Counted from the stretch's first letter, positions 7,703-16,246 are shown. The stretch: 31,184 nt of DNA from RGIG8775 sp045537235 (GCA_045537235.1 JAZSPB010000010.1:1-31184), one strand, 5' to 3'. The notes: a model not told the origin generated them from the sequence alone. Numbers and translations are program-made.

Positions 7703-10700
7703 TTATTCCTCCTCTTCCCTTTTGCGTTCTCCCGTCAATGCCATCACCGCAGTCGGCGCGGGAGCAAGGGGATAATCATCAGGGAAAAATACGTGCATCA
7801 AAAGATGGATGGCATCATCTTTATCAAGTGTTCCGTTTCCGTCATAATCGGCTGTCTGATTGATGGGATATTCCTCGGGGAAGAAGCAATGCATCAGAAG
7901 GTAGATCGCATCGTTCTTATCCAAAGTTTCGCTGCCGTCAACATCACCGGGTGCTACCGACCAAACGGTGATCTCTCCGGGAACACTCTTCAGGTCGCAC
8001 TCCGAGGAGGTCACCGTGCAAGAGACGGGATACTTTCCGTCAGCCGCATTAGACTTTACTCGGAAGACAAGGGAGAGGATCGTTCCGTTCAGATCCGTGG
8101 GCGCGGCATATGCAACCGCGCCTTTTCCCGTGTCCTTATCCCATTTGGAAAGGGTTGCTCCGACCGTCTTCCACTCCACATCAACAAGCTCAAAGACACT
8201 TGCATCGTAAAGAATGTTGGATATCGAAAGTGTTTCCAGATCGGGGGCATCCGAGAGGACAAGGTTGACCGAGACGGTTTCTTCCGCACGGGCTGTGACA
8301 TTCTGCACCGTCACAGGCGGCAGAGCGGCAGCCGTAAAGGTGGCGGTGTACACCGCATTGCCATAGCAGGCGCTTACCGACCGATCCCAACCGGTAAAGG
8401 TGTAGTAAAATTTACTGTCGGAAGGCTTGGTCGGCTTGCTCGGCAAGGTCACCGTATCGCCGTAATGATAGGTTTTACTGCTGATCACCGTGCCGTCGTA
8501 ATTTTTGAATTCAACCGTATATTCCACAAACGATTTGGTATACGTTGCCTTATAGGTGGCGTCTCCGTTACAGGGCACGACCGTCTTATCCCAACCGGCA
8601 AAGGTATAGGTGTAGGTCTTATCGGCAGCCTTTGTGGGATTGGTCGGCTTGGTTACCGTATCACCGTAATGATAGGTCTTGGTGCTGAGCACGGTGCCGT
8701 CATCGTTGCGGAAGGTAACCGTATAGTTGATGTAGGCGCGGGTATAGGTTGCCGTGTAGGTAGCGTTGCCCATACACGAGCTTACCGTTCTGTCCCAGCC
8801 GTTGAAGGTATAGGTGTAGGTCTTGTCGGCGGCCTTTTGGGGATTGGACGGCTTGGCTACCGCATCTCCGTAGTGATAGGTCCTGGTGCTGAGCACGGTG
8901 CCGTCATCGTTTTTGAAGGTCACGGTATAATTGATGTAAACGGGAGTAAACTGCGCGGTATAGGTAACATTTCCCGTACAAGCTGTGACACTCTTATCCC
9001 AACCGGCAAAGGTATAGGTATAAGTCTTATCGGCGGCCTTGGTGGGAACCGTCGAAGGAACTTGAACCGTATCATTGTAGTGATACTGCTTTTGGCTGAT
9101 GATCGAATTGTTGTAGTTCTTGAAAGTGACCGTGTATTCGATATAAGTGCGTGTGTAGGTCGCGGTGAAGGTCTCGTTGCCCACACAGGTGCCCGGGGTC
9201 TTGTCCCAGCCGTCAAAGCGATAGGTGTAGGTCTTGTCCGCCGCTCTTGTGGGGGATGTGACGGTCTTGATGGTATCGCCGTAATGATACTTCGCCGTTC
9301 CCAATACCGTACCGTCATAATTCTTGAAGGTCACGGTATAGTCGATGTATACGGGGGTGTAGGTTGCGGTATAAGCAGCATTGCCCTTACAAGTTGTCGA
9401 AACATCGGTGCTCCAACCTGCGAAAGAATAGGTGTAGGTCTTATTCGCCGCTCTCGTAGGAGCGGAAGGAATGTTTACCGCATCACCGTAATGGTAGGTT
9501 GCGCTATGGATCGTGCTTCCGTCATAATCTTTGAACGTCACCGTATAGTCGATGTATGTAGACGTGTAGACAGCCGTATAAACAGCATCACCATCGCACT
9601 GACCAACTGCCTTATCCCATCCCGCAAATACATAAGTATATGTCTTATCTGCGGCTTTTGTAGGAGCTTCAGGCGAAGTTATCTTATCACCGAAATGGTA
9701 CGTTTCAGCAAGAAGGACTTTTCCGTCCCAATCCTTAAACACTACAGAATAATCAATGTATTTTGCTTCAAAAATCGGTGAATAAACGGCATCACCCGTA
9801 CAAATACCGGTATAGTTATTATCCCATTTAGCAGTATAGATGGCACTTTTGTCTGTCGGTTTAGTCGGCAACTCAGGTGCCACGATATCTTGGCTCAAGT
9901 AATACGTTTGCGTTGAGATAACATTTCCGTCGATATCCTTGAAGACAACCGTGTGATAGGAAGCAGGTTCCCATTTTGCAGTCAATGTTTTATCGGCGGA
10001 GAAATCCCACACATTATCGGCAATTTGATTGTCACTTTCGTCAAACCACCCCAAGAATACATAGCCCTCTCGGATAGGTTTTACGGGAAGCTGATAGCTC
10101 GTTTTATACTCTTTGGTCAAAAATCTGTTAGGATATGTCGTGCCCGTAAGAGTGCATTCTCCGCTCCAATTGATCTTGACGGTTGCGTCACCCGAAACAG
10201 AGGCCCGTGCGCCCTTGACGGCAATATAGTAAAGGTTTCCGGCTGTTACATTATAAGAAAACGAAAAATCCAAATCGCTATCCGATATATCATCGCCGGA
10301 GGTTAGACTCCGCATAGAAGCATTATAAAGAATCCCCATCAGATCCAAGCCGTCAGATTCCGATTGGACTACTATTCTTCCGCTGACCATCGGAACAAAC
10401 GCATACAGCTTTTCGTTTTTCCCCTGAATCTCCGCATCAAATACTTGAAGCGACTCAACACAGATAACAGACTCATTACATTCGATCCATTTTGCGTATA
10501 GGGTAATATCATCTGTTATGGTTCCGTTAAATTCAAACCTTTTTGTTAAGCCACTATCTTTATACCACCCACTAAAAATATAGCCTTCTTTATTGGCAGG
10601 ACGATATGCTGTCAGGCTGTCACCCTCATATAGATAGGTTTGTTTTATCACTTCCCCATCACTGACAAATGTCACCAAAGGAGCAAACTGCCCTCCATTT

Positions 10701-12112
10701 CCATCCAACGTAAGGTCATAGCTGTTGACCACATACTTGGCATACAAAGTAATATTTTCGGTTTTCCCCGAGATTTTTGTTACTTTTGTTTTAAAATTCG
10801 GATCTGAATACCATCCTTCGAAAGTATGTCCCGGTTTTGAAGGATTCCGCAAAGTTATAGAATCATTTATCGTATAGGATGAAGGATTTGACGCATTATT
10901 TCTTCCGCCGTTAAGCTCGTAGGTAATGTAGTATTTGGTCGGTTGCCACTTGGAATAGAAGACTCTATTCGATGCAAATTGCCAAATATCGGGGGCTTTA
11001 TTTCCGTCGCTATCATACCAACCGAGAAAACTGTACCCCAAGCGGCTGTTGGCGGTCGGTTTGTCAAACGGTTCACCAAAGGTTACCGATTGGTCTGTTG
11101 ACTTTCCGGCATCAATAAGCGCCGACTCTCTTCTAAGACCGCTGAATGTGATTTTTGCATAGGTTGTGTCGGAATCATATCCTTGTGAGCCATTTGTAAA
11201 CCGAAGCACATCTCCCGGATTCACACTAACGGTAATGGTATCTGTTCTTGTTGAACAGCCCGTACCGGCCGGCCAATATCTATAATAGATTTCCTTGCCT
11301 TGCGTAACATTATAAATTGTAAAAGCGGCTGAATAGTAAGTGTAATACACTTTACTTGAAGTTTTGTACGAACTGCGGCAACTAATTTCGAAGCTGATTG
11401 TCAGCTTGCTATCCGGATCTGCCAAAGTGGGAACTCGATATGCCTTATCCACATCGTCATTGTAGTAAGTTGCTGAAGTGCCGCCTTTGAACATCCCCGA
11501 AGCTGTTGTGCTTGTCCTATTATTAAAAGAACCATATAACGTCATATTCTCCCTTACAAAAGTAAGACCGGTTATTTTTTCCGTGCGTTCAGCATCATAA
11601 TACCACCCGTCAAAATTAGGATCGGAAGAAGGAAACGTGCCATAGTTTGAAGTATACCTTTTTATTATTTCCGGGGCATAAGGATCGAATCGGTAAGTTT
11701 CAGTATCTTTACGCGTCAAATATAGGATATAATCCTCAAAGCCTGCAACCTTGAATGTCAATGTAACACCATCGGAAAAGGTAGCCTGATAGGTTTCAGG
11801 CACAAACTTTGCGTATAAATCCAAGTTTTCGGTCATATTGGAAATTTCTGTGATCTGTTCCGTCATTGCAGAATCTAAAAACCAGCCCGCGAACACATAA
11901 CCGGATTTTTGGGCATCGGCAAGAACAATAACGTCCTCCTCTATGTACATATCCGGATTTTTGATCGAATTCGTCCCCCCGTCCAAATGGTAGGTTATGC
12001 TGTACTCTACCATCGCGCCGCTTGTTTCGGCACTTGTTATCATGCTAAAGCCCATTGACATAAGCGACAGCATTAAAATAATCGTTAAAATTACAGTCGA
12101 TTTTCTTTTCAT
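7703..12112 (-). CDS. InlB B-repeat surface protein with C-terminal cohesin-like and dockerin domains
   Basis: A 1469-residue exported protein. The ATG at 12112 is chosen over an upstream in-frame ATG at 12325 because GGAGG sits just before it and a signal peptide (MKRKSTVILTIILMLSLMSM...) follows. The body is made of InlB B-repeat (Listeria-Bacteroides/Flg_new) modules, marked by GYVFAGWF, GHTFEGWY and GYIFSGWY motifs, then eight ~69-residue repeats of the YTVTFKNYDGTV...YHYGD...KTYTYTFAGWD type. The last ~200 residues form a cohesin-like beta domain and a dockerin with two calcium-loop repeats (GDVDGSETLDKNDAIYLLMH; DYDGNGTLDKDDAIHLLMH). A role in adhesion or surface assembly is inferred. 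Its upstream region is the invertible segment, which is in the apparent OFF orientation. Confidence 0.88.
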   Translation of the reverse strand: MKRKSTVILTIILMLSLMSMGFSMITSAETSGAMVEYSITYHLDGGTNSIKNPDMYIEEDVIVLADAQKSGYVFAGWFLDSAMTEQITEISNMTENLDLYAKFVPETYQATFSDGVTLTFKVAGFEDYILYLTRKDTETYRFDPYAPEIIKRYTSNYGTFPSSDPNFDGWYYDAERTEKITGLTFVRENMTLYGSFNNRTSTTASGMFKGGTSATYYNDDVDKAYRVPTLADPDSKLTISFEISCRSSYKTSSKVYYTYYSAAFTIYNVTQGKEIYYRYWPAGTGCSTRTDTITVSVNPGDVLRFTNGSQGYDSDTTYAKITFSGLRRESALIDAGKSTDQSVTFGEPFDKPTANSRLGYSFLGWYDSDGNKAPDIWQFASNRVFYSKWQPTKYYITYELNGGRNNASNPSSYTINDSITLRNPSKPGHTFEGWYSDPNFKTKVTKISGKTENITLYAKYVVNSYDLTLDGNGGQFAPLVTFVSDGEVIKQTYLYEGDSLTAYRPANKEGYIFSGWYKDSGLTKRFEFNGTITDDITLYAKWIECNESVICVESLQVFDAEIQGKNEKLYAFVPMVSGRIVVQSESDGLDLMGILYNASMRSLTSGDDISDSDLDFSFSYNVTAGNLYYIAVKGARASVSGDATVKINWSGECTLTGTTYPNRFLTKEYKTSYQLPVKPIREGYVFLGWFDESDNQIADNVWDFSADKTLTAKWEPASYHTVVFKDIDGNVISTQTYYLSQDIVAPELPTKPTDKSAIYTAKWDNNYTGICTGDAVYSPIFEAKYIDYSVVFKDWDGKVLLAETYHFGDKITSPEAPTKAADKTYTYVFAGWDKAVGQCDGDAVYTAVYTSTYIDYTVTFKDYDGSTIHSATYHYGDAVNIPSAPTRAANKTYTYSFAGWSTDVSTTCKGNAAYTATYTPVYIDYTVTFKNYDGTVLGTAKYHYGDTIKTVTSPTRAADKTYTYRFDGWDKTPGTCVGNETFTATYTRTYIEYTVTFKNYNNSIISQKQYHYNDTVQVPSTVPTKAADKTYTYTFAGWDKSVTACTGNVTYTAQFTPVYINYTVTFKNDDGTVLSTRTYHYGDAVAKPSNPQKAADKTYTYTFNGWDRTVSSCMGNATYTATYTRAYINYTVTFRNDDGTVLSTKTYHYGDTVTKPTNPTKAADKTYTYTFAGWDKTVVPCNGDATYKATYTKSFVEYTVEFKNYDGTVISSKTYHYGDTVTLPSKPTKPSDSKFYYTFTGWDRSVSACYGNAVYTATFTAAALPPVTVQNVTARAEETVSVNLVLSDAPDLETLSISNILYDASVFELVDVEWKTVGATLSKWDKDTGKGAVAYAAPTDLNGTILSLVFRVKSNAADGKYPVSCTVTSSECDLKSVPGEITVWSVAPGDVDGSETLDKNDAIYLLMHCFFPEEYPINQTADYDGNGTLDKDDAIHLLMHVFFPDDYPLAPAPTAVMALTGERKREEEE
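8330..9960. repeat. Eight tandem ~207-bp coding repeats
   Basis: Eight successive ~69-codon units encode variants of YTVTFKNYDGTV...YHYGD...PTKAADKTYTY...FAGWD...C.G.ATYTATYT. Neighbouring units share long near-identical DNA stretches, for example around CGTAATGATAGGT. The units nearest the 3' end of the gene are most alike, which suggests recent duplication. Confidence 0.75.
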
Positions 12113-12188
12113 TATATTACAACCTCCGTTCTGTATTTTAAAATCTATGTTAAACCTCGTGAGGATCTTTTTCTTTTTCGGCAGGACT

Positions 12189-12206
12189 ACATAATGTCGA
12201 TTATGT
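12189..12206 (+). repeat. Left inverted repeat of the invertible segment
   Basis: ACATAATGTCGATTATGT is the exact reverse complement of the 18 bp at 12419-12436. The site is itself quasi-palindromic: 7-bp arms ACATAAT/ATTATGT around an asymmetric 4-bp core GTCG. This is the architecture expected of a tyrosine recombinase core site, where the asymmetric centre sets direction. Confidence 0.92.
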
Positions 12207-12275
12207 GGTTTTAGGGAATGAGGGAGGATTCGTAACAGGCATTTCATCCCCCAAAAAGTCTCCTCAAAAGCGCAA

Positions 12276-12317
12276 AAACAAAACCAATGAAAAAAATCAA
12301 CTTCATTGGTTTTGTTT
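12276..12317. terminator. Bidirectional terminator inside the invertible segment
   Basis: AAACAAAACCAATGAA (12276-12291) and TTCATTGGTTTTGTTT (12302-12317) form a perfect 16-bp stem with a 10-nt loop. Transcribed leftward, the 3' arm TTTTGTTTTTG gives a good U tract. It would block read-through from the recombinase gene into the surface operon in the present orientation. Confidence 0.75.
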
Positions 12318-12360
12318 CCATGCATTCATTTAAAATATAGGACAAATTTTTAGATAACGC

Positions 12361-12388
12361 TTGACAAATTTTGATTTTAGAGTATAAT
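12361..12388 (+). promoter_or_regulatory. Consensus promoter within the invertible segment
   Basis: A perfect TTGACA (12361-12366) and a perfect TATAAT (12383-12388) are separated by 16 bp. The promoter points right, where the only gene is the 3' end of the oppositely oriented recombinase, so in this orientation it makes RNA antisense to that gene. The placement makes sense as the movable promoter of the surface operon. Confidence 0.85.
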
Positions 12389-12418
12389 GATAGTAACTAT
12401 TTGTCGGTGAAGTATATA

Positions 12419-12436
12419 ACATAATCGACATTATGT
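12419..12436 (-). repeat. Right inverted repeat of the invertible segment
   Basis: ACATAATCGACATTATGT on the plus strand is the exact reverse complement of 12189-12206. The arms here extend to 8 bp (AACATAAT/ATTATGTT) around the core CGAC. The site lies 3 bp beyond the stop codon of the recombinase gene. Confidence 0.92.
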
Positions 12437-12438
12437 TG

Positions 12439-13278
12439 TCAACATCGCAAAAGCCCTAATTGCTGGATTTGCTTGCGGTGGATATCCCCCGTTTCCCTTG
12501 TGTAGATCCTCGTGGTATTGACATTGCTGTGTCCCAAGATGTCTGCCAAGCGCACGATATCCTTCTGCAAACTGTAATAGGTACGCGCAAAAAGATGGCG
12601 CAGATTGTGCGGAAAAACCTTCGTCTCCGACACGTTAGCCATTTTGCATAATTTTTTCATGTCACTCCAAATATTGGAGCGGTCAAGCGGATTGCCGTTT
12701 TTGGTTACGAAAACAGCTCCGCTTTTTATTTTTCGCGCCTTGATGTACCGCTTTAGCCCCCGGCAAAGCCGAGTGGGCAGAAATACTCTCCTCTGCTTGC
12801 CCTTGCAATGGATCTCGGCAATACCGCGGTCTACCGCTTCCACCGTGATATGACAAAGCTCGGATACGCGAATCCCCGTCGAGCAGATCGTCTGCATCAA
12901 AAGATACAGCCTTTCGCTTTTCTTGTGCCGCGCCACTTGCAAAAGACGCTCATACTCCCCTTTGGTCAGTTCTTTGTCGTCAGACGCAAAAATTTGCTTT
13001 TGGATCTTCAAATTTTTCACTCTCAGATCGTACCACTCCATAAAATCAAAAAATCGATTGACGGACGAAAGCGCCGCGTTCACACTGGCAGGCGCGAATC
13101 GCTCGCAAAGATGCGCCTTGTAATCAAGGATCGTCGCCTTGCACAGCTCTTTCGTCCCCAGCCATGCCTGAAGCACCTTCACATCGTGCAGGTATTTGCC
13201 GATGGTCGCTTGCGCCTTTTCTTCGTTAACTAAATGTTCTTTAAATGATTGGAGCTTTTCTGTCGTAATTTGTCTCAT
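12439..13278 (-). CDS. Tyrosine recombinase/integrase, likely invertase of the adjacent switch
   Basis: A 279-residue site-specific recombinase. Residues ~1-90 form the SAM-like core-binding domain (YLHDVKVLQAWL). Residues ~105-279 form the catalytic domain, with R137 (STGIRVSEL), K161 in the CKGKQRR hairpin, H224/R227 (HNLRH), H250 (LGHSNVNTT) and the nucleophile Y259 (RIYTR). All expected catalytic residues are present. The ATG at 13278 is chosen over the longer frame from 13425 because AGGAGG lies ~9 bp before it. The size fits stand-alone XerC/D-like invertases that flip surface-gene promoters, and the inverted repeats lie immediately downstream of the gene. Its own weak promoter lies outside the invertible DNA. 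Confidence 0.92.
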   Translation of the reverse strand: MRQITTEKLQSFKEHLVNEEKAQATIGKYLHDVKVLQAWLGTKELCKATILDYKAHLCERFAPASVNAALSSVNRFFDFMEWYDLRVKNLKIQKQIFASDDKELTKGEYERLLQVARHKKSERLYLLMQTICSTGIRVSELCHITVEAVDRGIAEIHCKGKQRRVFLPTRLCRGLKRYIKARKIKSGAVFVTKNGNPLDRSNIWSDMKKLCKMANVSETKVFPHNLRHLFARTYYSLQKDIVRLADILGHSNVNTTRIYTRETGDIHRKQIQQLGLLRC

Positions 13279-13337
13279 TTTTCTTTCCTCCTTCTGTCCA
13301 ACCATTTTATCACAAACTCGATGTCTTCGGACGTGGG

Positions 13338-13412
13338 AGGGGCACTTTTTGAAAAAAAGTGTTGCTTTTCTTTCAAAATATGACCTTCCGCCCGCAGGAG
13401 TTTTTTTTAGAT
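13338..13412. repeat. Diverged fragment related to the palindromic repeat family
   Basis: This stretch upstream of the recombinase has the same order of parts as copies A-C: a GGAGGGGCACTTTTTGAAAA block forming a CACTTTTT/AAAAAGTG hairpin, then GACCTTCCGCCCGCAGG. The similarity is partial, so it may be a decayed family member. Confidence 0.4.
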
Positions 13413-13482
13413 GGGGCATTGACAAAAACAGGAGCGCGGTGGGATAACAAAAAATTGCGAAATTTCCTAATTATCGGAGGAC

Positions 13483-13752
13483 ATGATAAAAAGCTTTTTT
13501 CTGACGGTCGGCAAAGCACTTCCCATTGGTTCCCTACTGTTAACCTCGTGTGACAGAAAGGGCGAGACAGAAAAACAAACCGAAGAAAACAACGATACGG
13601 AGGAGAACGGTAACATTGCGGAAACCGATGTCGATGCCGAATCTGAAACCGAGACCTATGCCGAAACCGCCGCCGAAACACAACTCAAGACGCACGCTCC
13701 TGTTTTGGGGGGCGACCGTAAAACCGGTCACAAAAAAGCCGCTATGGATTGA
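13483..13752 (+). CDS. Small putative lipoprotein
   Basis: An 89-residue protein with a strong GGAGG 7 bp before the ATG. Residues 1-22 resemble a lipoprotein signal (MIKSFFLTVGKALPIGSLLL) ending in the lipobox LTSC with Cys23 as the lipidated residue. The rest is low-complexity, rich in Glu, Thr and Asn, then basic near the end, with no recognisable domain. It could be a small tethered surface peptide or the surviving N-terminus of a larger lipoprotein. A terminator hairpin overlaps its last codons, which favours a real short transcript. It stands alone between the recombinase and the nag operon. Confidence 0.5.
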   Translation: MIKSFFLTVGKALPIGSLLLTSCDRKGETEKQTEENNDTEENGNIAETDVDAESETETYAETAAETQLKTHAPVLGGDRKTGHKKAAMD

Positions 13753-13771
13753 TCTCCATATCGGCTCTTTT
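13737..13771 (+). terminator. Terminator of the small lipoprotein gene
   Basis: AGCCG-CT-ATGGA (13737-13748) pairs with TCCAT-AT-CGGCT (13755-13766), giving two 5-bp helices around a 2x2 internal loop and a 6-nt hairpin loop. It is followed by CTTTTCTATT. Confidence 0.6.
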
Positions 13772-14080
13772 CTATTGCGTTACCGCTTTCTGCTGTGAGT
13801 AAGCGGCACATTCAAGCAAATGAAGTATACCTCCTCCGAGAGGCGGGGGATCACGAAGTGGTGGAAGGAGCCGAGTGACTTGAATTTTAGACCAACTTCA
13901 TTATATCGCGTGCTCCTTGTTTCGCCTTTAACACCGGCTCTCCCCCGAAGGGAACCTCGGATTGCGCCACTCCGCTTTCTGCCATATTGCCGTAAAAACT
14001 GTCCTTTAGAATCCCAAGCCTTGGCATCGGCATTTATTGGGGGGATTTTTCTTCGGAAATAAAGATTGTCACCCCAAATA
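13772..14080. other. Intergenic region without a recognised gene
   Basis: About 300 bp with no supported open frame. It contains the phrase TCCTCCGAGAGGCGGGGGAT followed by CACGAAGTGGTGGAAGGAGC near 13830-13870, and CCCCCGAAGGGAACCTCGG near 13942. Both look like low-grade intergenic repeat debris rather than genes. No promoter or terminator of the nag operon is obvious here. Confidence 0.4.
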
Positions 14081-15259
14081 TCAGACAGAAAAAACGAGCT
14101 TTCCACCGCAAAGAACTTTTTTGACATCAATATTGCTGTCAAATACGCAAAGATCCGCGTCATATCCTTTTTTCAGTGCTCCTTTTTTGACATCAAGTCC
14201 CATCATTTTCAAGGGAGTGGATGTCATCATGCGTACCGCCTCGGCAAGCGGGACACCGCACGCAATCATATTCCGTACAAGGCGGTCAGCTGTAGCGATA
14301 CTTCCGCCGAAGGCGCTTCTGTCGGTCAGTTTTGCCACACCGTCCTCGATGATCACGGGCAGAGGATCCTCACGACTTCCCAAATAGCTTTCGCTCACGT
14401 TCTGTCCTGCCGCACGCATGGCATCGGTGATCAGCGCAATGCGCTCTGCACCTTTAAACTTGACTGCATAGGCAAGGAGACTCGGCGGCAAATGACAGCC
14501 GTCGGCAATGATCTCCACATTCATCCCATCCAAATAATAGGCGGCTTCCAGTACGCCCGCCGTGCGAAATCCGTTTTTTCGCGTGACGGTACTAATGCAG
14601 GAATACAGGTGGGTAACGTGGTGGAAACCCATGTCGTATGCCCTCACCACCGTTTCAAAATCAGCGTTGGAGTGGGCGATACTGAGGGTGATCCCCTCGC
14701 TTTTCGCAAATTCGGCAAACCGCCTTGCGCCGTCCACCTCGGGGGCAACACTCCAGCGCTTGATGTCCCCTTCCGCCTCCGCGGCGATCCTTCGGTATTC
14801 TGTCTCGCAAAAACTGCGAATGTGCTCGCTTTTTTGAGCACCCGCTTGAGCGGCAGAGATGTACGGTCCTTCTATATGGATGCCCAAAAGCGCGGCGCGA
14901 AGCCTCGTATCCCTTTTGGCTTCCTTATAGCGACGGATGGCATTAACGATGGCATCTGTACTTGCCGACAACAGGGTGGGCATAACGGCGGTCGTGCCGT
15001 GAGCCAAATGGGCTTCGGTGGCATTGACATAATCCTCAGAAAAGCCGTCCATGTAGTCACTTCCGCCTCCGCCGTGCTGGTGGATATCTACGAATCCCGC
15101 AGAGACAAAATGCCCCGTGCAATCCAGCACTTGGTAGTCCGGGGCGCAGTCCGCACCGCAATCAACGATGTCCTCTATCCGTCCGCACGAGATCAAAAGA
15201 TCTCCCTCTCGGGTTTGTCCGTCAGTCACCAAGGTGCCGCCTTTCAGCCGATATTTCAT
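14081..15259 (-). CDS. nagA: N-acetylglucosamine-6-phosphate deacetylase
   Basis: A 392-residue cytoplasmic amidohydrolase that converts GlcNAc-6-phosphate to glucosamine-6-phosphate and acetate. Metal and active-site residues are in place: H60 and H62 (DIHQHG), E130 (GIHIEGPY), H196 (SIAHSNADF), H217 (THLYS) and catalytic D279 (LITDAM). The usual HLFNAM segment is replaced by HLYSCISTVTRKNG, so substrate preference could differ from E. coli NagA. The length is typical. The start overlaps the preceding oxidoreductase gene by 4 bp (ATGA), so translation is probably coupled. It is the last gene of a four-gene amino-sugar operon. Confidence 0.9.
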   Translation of the reverse strand: MKYRLKGGTLVTDGQTREGDLLISCGRIEDIVDCGADCAPDYQVLDCTGHFVSAGFVDIHQHGGGGSDYMDGFSEDYVNATEAHLAHGTTAVMPTLLSASTDAIVNAIRRYKEAKRDTRLRAALLGIHIEGPYISAAQAGAQKSEHIRSFCETEYRRIAAEAEGDIKRWSVAPEVDGARRFAEFAKSEGITLSIAHSNADFETVVRAYDMGFHHVTHLYSCISTVTRKNGFRTAGVLEAAYYLDGMNVEIIADGCHLPPSLLAYAVKFKGAERIALITDAMRAAGQNVSESYLGSREDPLPVIIEDGVAKLTDRSAFGGSIATADRLVRNMIACGVPLAEAVRMMTSTPLKMMGLDVKKGALKKGYDADLCVFDSNIDVKKVLCGGKLVFSV

Positions 15260-16245
15260 ATGGCATTCTCCTTTTCCGCCTCTTCTTGAAGTGCAAGCGC
15301 AACCTTGGTGGAGGTAAGGATATTTTCGGTCATGGCACTCTCGCCGCTTTGGATCTCGTGGACAAAATCGGTCAAATAATCACCGGTGACGGGGAGATCG
15401 GTATATCGGAGAGGCATTTTCTCGCCGTCCCGATACACCGTAACTGCTGCCTCGGGGCGGTTAAAGCACAGCATTCCCTTGTCGCACCAAATTCGGAACT
15501 CCCAATACGAGGGCAAGGAAAAAGCCCTGTCGGGCGCAGAATAAGACACGTCTGCTAAAATCCCCACATTGTCCTCCAATCGCGCCATGAAAAGGGCGCA
15601 GTCCTTGAAGTCGGGATCTTTATCGGCATAGGCATTCCAAACCCTCGCCGCATCGATCTTTACAAATTCCTTGTGGGTCAGCATCCTTACCAAATCCACA
15701 CCATGGATCGCCAGGTCATTCAGTGTACCGCCGTGCATTCCTTCCTCGAAATACCATGCGGGACGGGAGCTGTAATCAAGGGTATGCTGTCCGTTAAAAG
15801 CGATATTTCTCACCTCGCCCAGCATACCGCTGTCAAGGATTTCAAGGGCTTTTACGGTCTGCGGCTGATATCTCAAGTCCAGCATACAAGCGACCTTGAG
15901 ATTCTTCTGCGTGGCAAGCCGCTCGATCTCGCGCAACTCATCGATCCTTGTACAGATCGGTTTATCCGCGATGACGTGCTTGCCCGCCTCCAGTGCCTTT
16001 ATGATCATGGCTCCTCTCTCACCGTAGGCATTTCCGATAGCGACGGCATCAATGTCCGTCTTGAGCCATTCGTCGTAGGTCATGTCCGAAAAGGTTGCGC
16101 CGAGCTTTTGGATCGCCTCCCGTCTTGCCGCCTCGTTCGGCTCCACACAGCCGACACACTCCGCCACATCCGAGGCGAGTACCTTTTTATAAAGTCCGTT
16201 GATATGTCCGTGACGGAATCCATTGAATAATATCTTCAGTTTCAT
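15256..16245 (-). CDS. Gfo/Idh/MocA family NAD(P)-dependent oxidoreductase (operon gene 3)
   Basis: A 329-residue protein starting at the ATG at 16245, preceded by AGAGGTG; the open frame extends to 16293, but that part overlaps nagB. The N-terminal Rossmann fold shows a modified dinucleotide loop (ILFNGFRHGHI), and the family's EKP-type motif appears as ADKPICT. The C-terminal domain has GGTLNDLAIHGVDLV with the conserved His. Family members oxidise sugars, inositols or sugar acids, and some (GH109) cleave glycosides through transient NAD oxidation. It begins 1 bp after the nagB stop and overlaps nagA by 4 bp, so the substrate is probably an amino sugar or its glycoside. Confidence 0.88.
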   Translation of the reverse strand: MKLKILFNGFRHGHINGLYKKVLASDVAECVGCVEPNEAARREAIQKLGATFSDMTYDEWLKTDIDAVAIGNAYGERGAMIIKALEAGKHVIADKPICTRIDELREIERLATQKNLKVACMLDLRYQPQTVKALEILDSGMLGEVRNIAFNGQHTLDYSSRPAWYFEEGMHGGTLNDLAIHGVDLVRMLTHKEFVKIDAARVWNAYADKDPDFKDCALFMARLEDNVGILADVSYSAPDRAFSLPSYWEFRIWCDKGMLCFNRPEAAVTVYRDGEKMPLRYTDLPVTGDYLTDFVHEIQSGESAMTENILTSTKVALALQEEAEKENAI

Positions 16246-16246
16246 T

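Larger units (their letters stand above)
12189..12436. promoter_or_regulatory. Invertible promoter segment (phase-variation switch), apparent OFF orientation
   Basis: Two perfect 18-bp inverted repeats enclose 212 bp containing a strong rightward promoter (12361-12388) and a bidirectional terminator (12276-12317). A tyrosine recombinase gene ends 3 bp from the right repeat and the surface-protein operon starts 77 bp from the left one. As assembled, the promoter faces the recombinase 3' end and no good leftward promoter is visible. Inversion would place TATAAT at about 12242-12237 on the minus strand, start RNA near 12230 and give a ~118-nt leader ahead of the ATG at 12112. The terminator would then lie upstream of the promoter and shield it. 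Inversion itself is inferred. Confidence 0.82.

Noticed and set aside
7793..9781. 662-codon plus-strand open frame
   Set aside because: It is a shadow of the tandem repeats of the dockerin protein on the other strand. The repeated sequence keeps the opposite frame open.
12113..12325. N-terminal extension of the dockerin protein to the ATG at 12325
   Set aside because: The extension lies largely inside the invertible segment, has no ribosome binding site, and would precede a complete signal peptide that starts at 12112.
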